Shown piece after piece: positions 59,331 through 64,000 of a stretch of DNA of 64,000 nt. The translations under genes and the position numbers were made by a program. Source of the DNA: Mytilisepta virgata (lineage: Eukaryota > Mollusca > Bivalvia > Mytilida > Mytilidae); assembly GCA_028015205.1 (NCBI GenBank), contig CM051521.1, positions 95,332,513-95,396,512 of the forward strand, given 5' to 3'. How positions within the stretch are numbered: position 1 is the first letter of the stretch; each line of letters opens with the position of its first letter. The notes beneath the pieces are model-generated. The model did not search any database, was not told where the DNA came from, and saw only the letters and a program-made list of their open reading frames with translations.

Positions 59331-61480
59331 ACTCTTCTTAATCACATTATGGCTACCTGCTTATACTGACAATTATAGCATAATTTTGAGACACATAGCT
59401 AATGTTTTAATACTGATAGTATTTATTGTTTAAATTGATGGCTGATGATGACAAAAATATCAGCAAGATTTTTATTCATTGTACTGACAGTCACAGCTAA
59501 TTTTGTACCAGTAAATATAGATTTTAGATTTTCTTCATACTTAAAAATGTGATAATACTTTTTGTATATAGAATAATGGTCTGATATCAACTTTTCTTAT
59601 AATGACAATTTTTGGTAGCAATAAAAATGTTTTCTTTGATAAAGAGGCGGGCTTAATCCAGTTATCCTGTGTATTTGCAAAAAAAATCAAAAGCAAAAGT
59701 AGTGACCAGAAAATTTTCTCAGAATGATACAAAACATGGAAATACCAACAAACTTAATTGAAATAGTAATCCTTAAAAGTTGCAGAGGCCAAATTTCACT
59801 GTAACATAGAAAAAGAAATTACCCTCTTTCTAATGAAACAGTTATTATCTTCCCTGATTTCTAACTATTTGAGTTGTTAGTTTACGATTAATGAATGGTA
59901 TTCGGATGGTCAGCTCCAAACGGAGATAAAGGAAAATCCATTTTGCTGTCAACCAAACAACTTCTTGTCTCATGATGTAAAACAGTAAATCAAAATAGTG
60001 TTGTTGCGACATTAGTAAATAACTATGTTTTTCGGAAATTACTAATTGCAAAGGGGTGTTTTAACATTATGACACCTATAGACTATGTTATACACATTCA
60101 TTCAGGTAAAAATCTGCATTTTTATAACAGGTGCCAATACTCGAAAACAGAGGCATTGCATAATTTAGAAATCGGAGACATTTTAACATTAAGTCCACAA
60201 CTGATGACGATGAAGTATAATGGTTAACAGTTTATTTCAGCTTTTAATATTTTGTCATATTTTTTTTAATAAAAAATTATGAATTCTTTTAGATTTAAAT
60301 ATGAAAACTGCATTTTTTTAAAAAAAGGAATGAAACATTATTTAGTTATATTAGAATATTAGAGAAGGAAGTAAATCATTAATTCAGGATAATACCTTGG
60401 TTTTTGACAATCAGATTGCAATGAGTCTTTTTATTTTAATAGAAGAGAGTTTTTTTCCATTCAGGGAAATTTTCTAAACCAAGTGTAATTGCCATTTTTT
60501 ACAGATCGGTATTTGGACAGCAAAGTCTATGTAAATTAAATAAAAAAAGTTTATCTACTCTGAATTACTAGACAAAGTATAGAAACATATATCATAATTT
60601 CTGGGAAAAGTGAATGGATTGTTTTATGGAAATTTTATCATAATTTGAGTTAATTGTCTGAATAGATATTTCTAATTAACAACTAAGCATTTAGTTCCAC
60701 ATTTAATTTAAAAAGAACATGGCCTAGACTTATTTTTATTAAGACAGTTCTCTCAATAAATTGTAAACAGCCTCTGCTTTGCTTTTACAAAAAAAAATTA
60801 TTGGACAGAATTTTGTTACATCAGTGAGTAACATTTTATATATGTAGCATGATTAATCATATTTGTAAGATTTGTAAAACAGGGGCCAGAAGTCTCAACA
60901 AGATATTGGAAATTAGAGTAAATATTCATTGTAAGATGTATTATTGATAATGCAGCTTGTTGGTCTCAATGTTGGTTTTATCTTGCAATACATTACTAGA
61001 TTCTTGAAAAATGTTGAGTTCAAACAGATTATTTGCTGTTGTTATTTATTATTGAAATATCTGTATTTAATTGTATGGTTTGATTATTATTCAGTAGGTT
61101 TTATTCTTCTCTCTATAAATAGCTACAGATGTAAATTGCTAAATATAATATATATGTTACATTTGTACATTGATAACATGATAGTATTTGTGATATTGAG
61201 AACATTGTATGAACAAAAAATACATTTAAAACTTTAAAGTAGTTTGTTTAGTTTATTGTTGACGACATTTACAGTGACTATCATAGTGAACAGCAATGAA
61301 AGCTCTGTTCTCTTGCTTTTTTATATGTTCCATTATTGCATGAGCTAGTTTCTTATGTAAATGTATATTTGCCCCATACCTCTCTTTCATCTAGTTGTTA
61401 TTATTTTGAATTCCACGTATCGAGCATCATTTGAGTGACAGCTATATATCATTTGACCTTGACTTCATTTCATGGTTTTT
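59331..61480. other. Intergenic, nothing recognised
   Basis: AT-rich, with no supported gene or repeat. Confidence 0.4.
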
Positions 61481-61856
61481 TAGCTCACCTGGCCCAAAGG
61501 GCCATGTCAGCTATTGCCATCACTTAGCGTCCGTCGTCCGTCGTCATAAACTTTCCTTTAAAGATCTTCTCCTCTGAAACCACTGGGGCAATTGGAACAA
61601 AACTTGGCAGCAATTGTCCTTAGGTGGTCCTCTTTCAGAATTGTATCCGATGACCCGACCCGTCATCCAAGATGGCCACCAGAGCCGAACATAGTTTAAC
61701 ATATGGGAAATTAAAGATCTTCTTGTCTGAAACCACTTGGCCAATTGGAACAAAACTTGACAGCAATGGTCCTTAGGTGGTCCTCTTTCAGAATTACATC
61801 TGACGACCACATCAACCATCCAAGATGGCCGCCATAGCCAAACTGAGTTTTTTTTT
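61481..61856 (+). mobile_element. 5' part of a hairpin-ended element
   Basis: TTTTAGCTCACCTGGCCCAA, GGGCCATGTCAGC, GTCCGTCGTCCGTC, then two modules of CAATTGGAACAAAACTTGGC and CATCCAAGATGGCC. It breaks off at a T-run. Possible further modules resume at 62.23-62.31 kb. Confidence 0.7.
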
Positions 61857-62776
61857 TTGGTTTCCGCACTCTAGCTGTCTCGTTCAAATTTTAAGAAACT
61901 CATACACAATGCTCAGAACCACAACCGGCAGAGTTCGAATTTGGAAAATGAGTCATTTACTGTTCTAGAGTTATGCCCCTTAATAACTTGGACAATTGCA
62001 GTATTTTCAAGTATTATAAGCCAGCTTGAGCGGGGACATTCTTGTCTTCAGACACATTATTCTTTTATTTTTCTTCAGAGTTGGAAATTTTTACGTACTA
62101 TTTTCCTGGGAAACTGAAAACTAAAGTGAGCAGGTTGGGGTTATAATGTGACAAAACTGATGTTGATCTTTGTTATACAGTCTGATTAAATACTGACAAA
62201 TGGTCCATTTTAAGTTTGCCTGAAGGCCTACCAAGATGGCTATGACAGCCTTACATAGTTTAACATATTACCCTATGGAAACATTCACTTAAAGATCCTG
62301 TCAAAAATAGGATTTTTTTATAAGGGGCATTTAAGAGGTAAGCAATTTTATCAGCTTCCGATTGTTCTTACGAATCTACACTTTCTTATATTTATATTGA
62401 GGGTTGACTACAGATAGATTTTAAAAAAAATCTTCCCAATCAAACATGGAGTTAAATTATACATTCTTTAACTATCTGAAAGATACGTTTAATTAAAGGA
62501 ATGCGATACAGTAATTTTTTGCTGAAACTTTATCATATTGTCAATTTATATGTATACTTTTCATATATAAAAAGAAAAGCATACCTTTATTAAGTTTTTA
62601 AGATATTTGATACTGATTTTGGTATATCCGAAACAATAACCCTTAATTCTCCACTTTCCAAGACTACCAGTCGTTGGCATGATACGAGTTATGTTCCTCT
62701 TCTATAATTTATGATGGCATGATACCAAACCTCTAACGATTTTCTATATGATAAATACATAATCTTTCGATCAGTT

Positions 62777-63257
62777 TAATTGAGGTCTGGAGCTGGCATG
62801 TCAGTAAGTGCTAGTAGTCCTTTGTTAATTTATATTGATCATTGTCATTTGCTTAGTTTCTTCTGTTACATTTTCTAACATCGGACTTCTTTTGAACTGA
62901 GATTTACTGTGCGTATCGATGCGTGTTTGTTTATTCCACATTGGCTAGAGGTATAGAGGGGGTTGAGATTTCACAAAACATGTTTAACCCCACCACATTT
63001 TTGCGCCTGTCCCAAGTCACGATCCTCTAGCCTTTGTTAGTCTTGTGTGTTTTTTTAAATTTTGGTTCATTTTTATGTTTCGGAGTTTAGTGTGGCGTCC
63101 ATTTCGCTGAACTGGAATGTATTATTGTTTAGAGGCCAACTGAAGCCTGCGGGATTTTCTCGCTGCGCTGAAGACCCATTGGTAGCCTTGAGCTGTTTTC
63201 TGCTCTTTGGTCGGGTTGTCTCTTTGATACACTCCCCGTTTCCATTCTCTATTCTAT
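62777..63257 (-). repeat. Dispersed repeat, copy 3 (longest)
   Basis: It contains the 11.6/32.5 kb sequence at its end (GAAGACCCATTGGTAGCCTT, CCGTTTCCATTCTCTATTCT) plus about 370 bp upstream with CCCCACCACATTTTTGCGCC and TCCCAAGTCACGATCCTCTA. I recall this sequence type in mussels. It could be the end of a larger retroelement (inference). Confidence 0.6.
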
Positions 63258-63460
63258 TTCACAAAACAGTAAATTTTTAATGAAAAAAGATAACTCCACC
63301 TTGTCTTTTGTTGAATTTTCCTTAAAACATATACATTGTTTTCTGGTAAATAATTAGTGGCAAAGATCAATAAATTCGAAAAATATGCAAATTTGGCCAA
63401 ATGAGGAATACTGAATCCTCCACACTGTCTTTGCATCATTTCTTATTCTTTTTCTTCTCC

Positions 63461-64000
63461 GCTGCTACATGAACTTGTCCCACAGATTTCGCACAGATGC
63501 TGATTCTAGACTTTTTGAAACTTCTGGTGGTGGTAAGGCACTAGGCACCAAGCCAAGAGGTGCACAGGAGTATTGGATTTCCTGAAAGTCCGGTTGCTGT
63601 GGTATCTGTTTCCAATGAAAAACAAAAAACCAATAAATGTAAATTCTCAGAAATGCTGACTCCAAACTTCATTTAGGTGCCATTCTAAGAGCTGTCCACT
63701 GTTATTAAAATTTTTGAAAGTCCGGTTGCCATGGAAACAGAGCAAAACAAAAATTACCCAAGAAAATGAAATTGCTCCAGACTGTATGAAACTTCTTCAT
63801 GACTCTTTATGTAAAGATTAGACACCATGCACTCTGGTCCTGCAATTTGGAAGCTGGACTTGGTTGCCATGGACACAGGACAAAAAGCCCCCCCCCCCCC
63901 CAAAAAAAACCGAGATTATTCTATTCTTTAAAAAAAAAATGAAATTCATCCGATCTCCATGAAACTTCATATAAAGGTTAGGTGCCATGCCAGGAGTTTG
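63461..64000. repeat. Diverged tandem repeat, about 130-bp units
   Basis: GTCCGGTTGC(C/T)(A/G)TGG(A/T)A recurs at about 63588, 63718 and 63855, each followed by ACAG and AACAAAAA or similar. GAAACTTC precedes most units. It runs off the window end. Confidence 0.5.

Noticed and set aside
54141..64000. A third gene downstream of epsin
   Set aside because: The open frames here are short, AT-biased, lack domains and have no chain of phase-matched exons.

Overview
The window looks like nuclear DNA of a bivalve mollusc, most likely a mussel (Mytilidae). It is AT-rich, its genes are split into short exons by long introns with GT..AG borders, and dispersed repeats fill most of the non-coding space. 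Several repeats are of types I associate from memory with bivalve genomes: elements opening with AGCTCACCTGG and a GTCCGTC microsatellite, and an element bounded by ATACGACCGCA. The species assignment is an inference. No bacterial genes, operons or CRISPR arrays are present.

Two multi-exon genes can be assembled by joining exons whose reading frames match across every junction. (1) On the minus strand, 17190 down to 692, eleven exons join into 489 codons: a signal peptide, one EGF-like domain, a second cysteine-rich segment, a transmembrane helix, and a cytoplasmic tail of about 340 residues with a helical module, a Ser/Tyr-rich region and a C-terminus resembling a PDZ ligand. I do not recognise a named orthologue. 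(2) On the plus strand, 29260 to 54140, eight exons join into 572 codons of epsin, the clathrin-coat endocytic adaptor: ENTH domain, two ubiquitin-interacting motifs, six DPW motifs, a clathrin box and three NPF motifs ending in NPFL. The genes are head to head; a stretch around 25.85-26.32 kb may hold the shared promoter and both first non-coding exons.

Layout: 0.7-17.2 kb is the EGF/transmembrane gene. Its introns hold a 69-bp minisatellite (1.2-2.6 kb), two long hairpin-ended elements (3.9-5.3 and 7.0-8.4 kb) and a small element carrying a 56-codon ORF (12.1-12.9 kb). 17.2-29.2 kb is intergenic, with MITEs, a composite repeat (21.3-23.5 kb), tRNA-derived repeats (24.7-25.2 kb) and another hairpin-ended element (27.1-28.8 kb). 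29.3-54.1 kb is epsin; its introns hold a TA-flanked MITE (30.0-30.9 kb), a hAT-like element (34.8-35.9 kb), SINEs (36.3, 43.0, 44.2 kb) and a nest of insertions within insertions (45.1-53.1 kb). 54.1-64.0 kb is the epsin 3' side plus repeat fragments, with no recognisable gene.

The most informative non-genic structure is the nest at 45-53 kb. An element with asymmetric inverted ends and a 3' hairpin was invaded by a foldback transposon with about 300-bp inverted arms and an exact 8-bp target duplication. That transposon was in turn invaded by a fresh copy of the first family, nearly identical to another copy 3.5 kb away. The architecture resembles the non-autonomous Helentron/DINE-1/pearl class; that assignment is inference.
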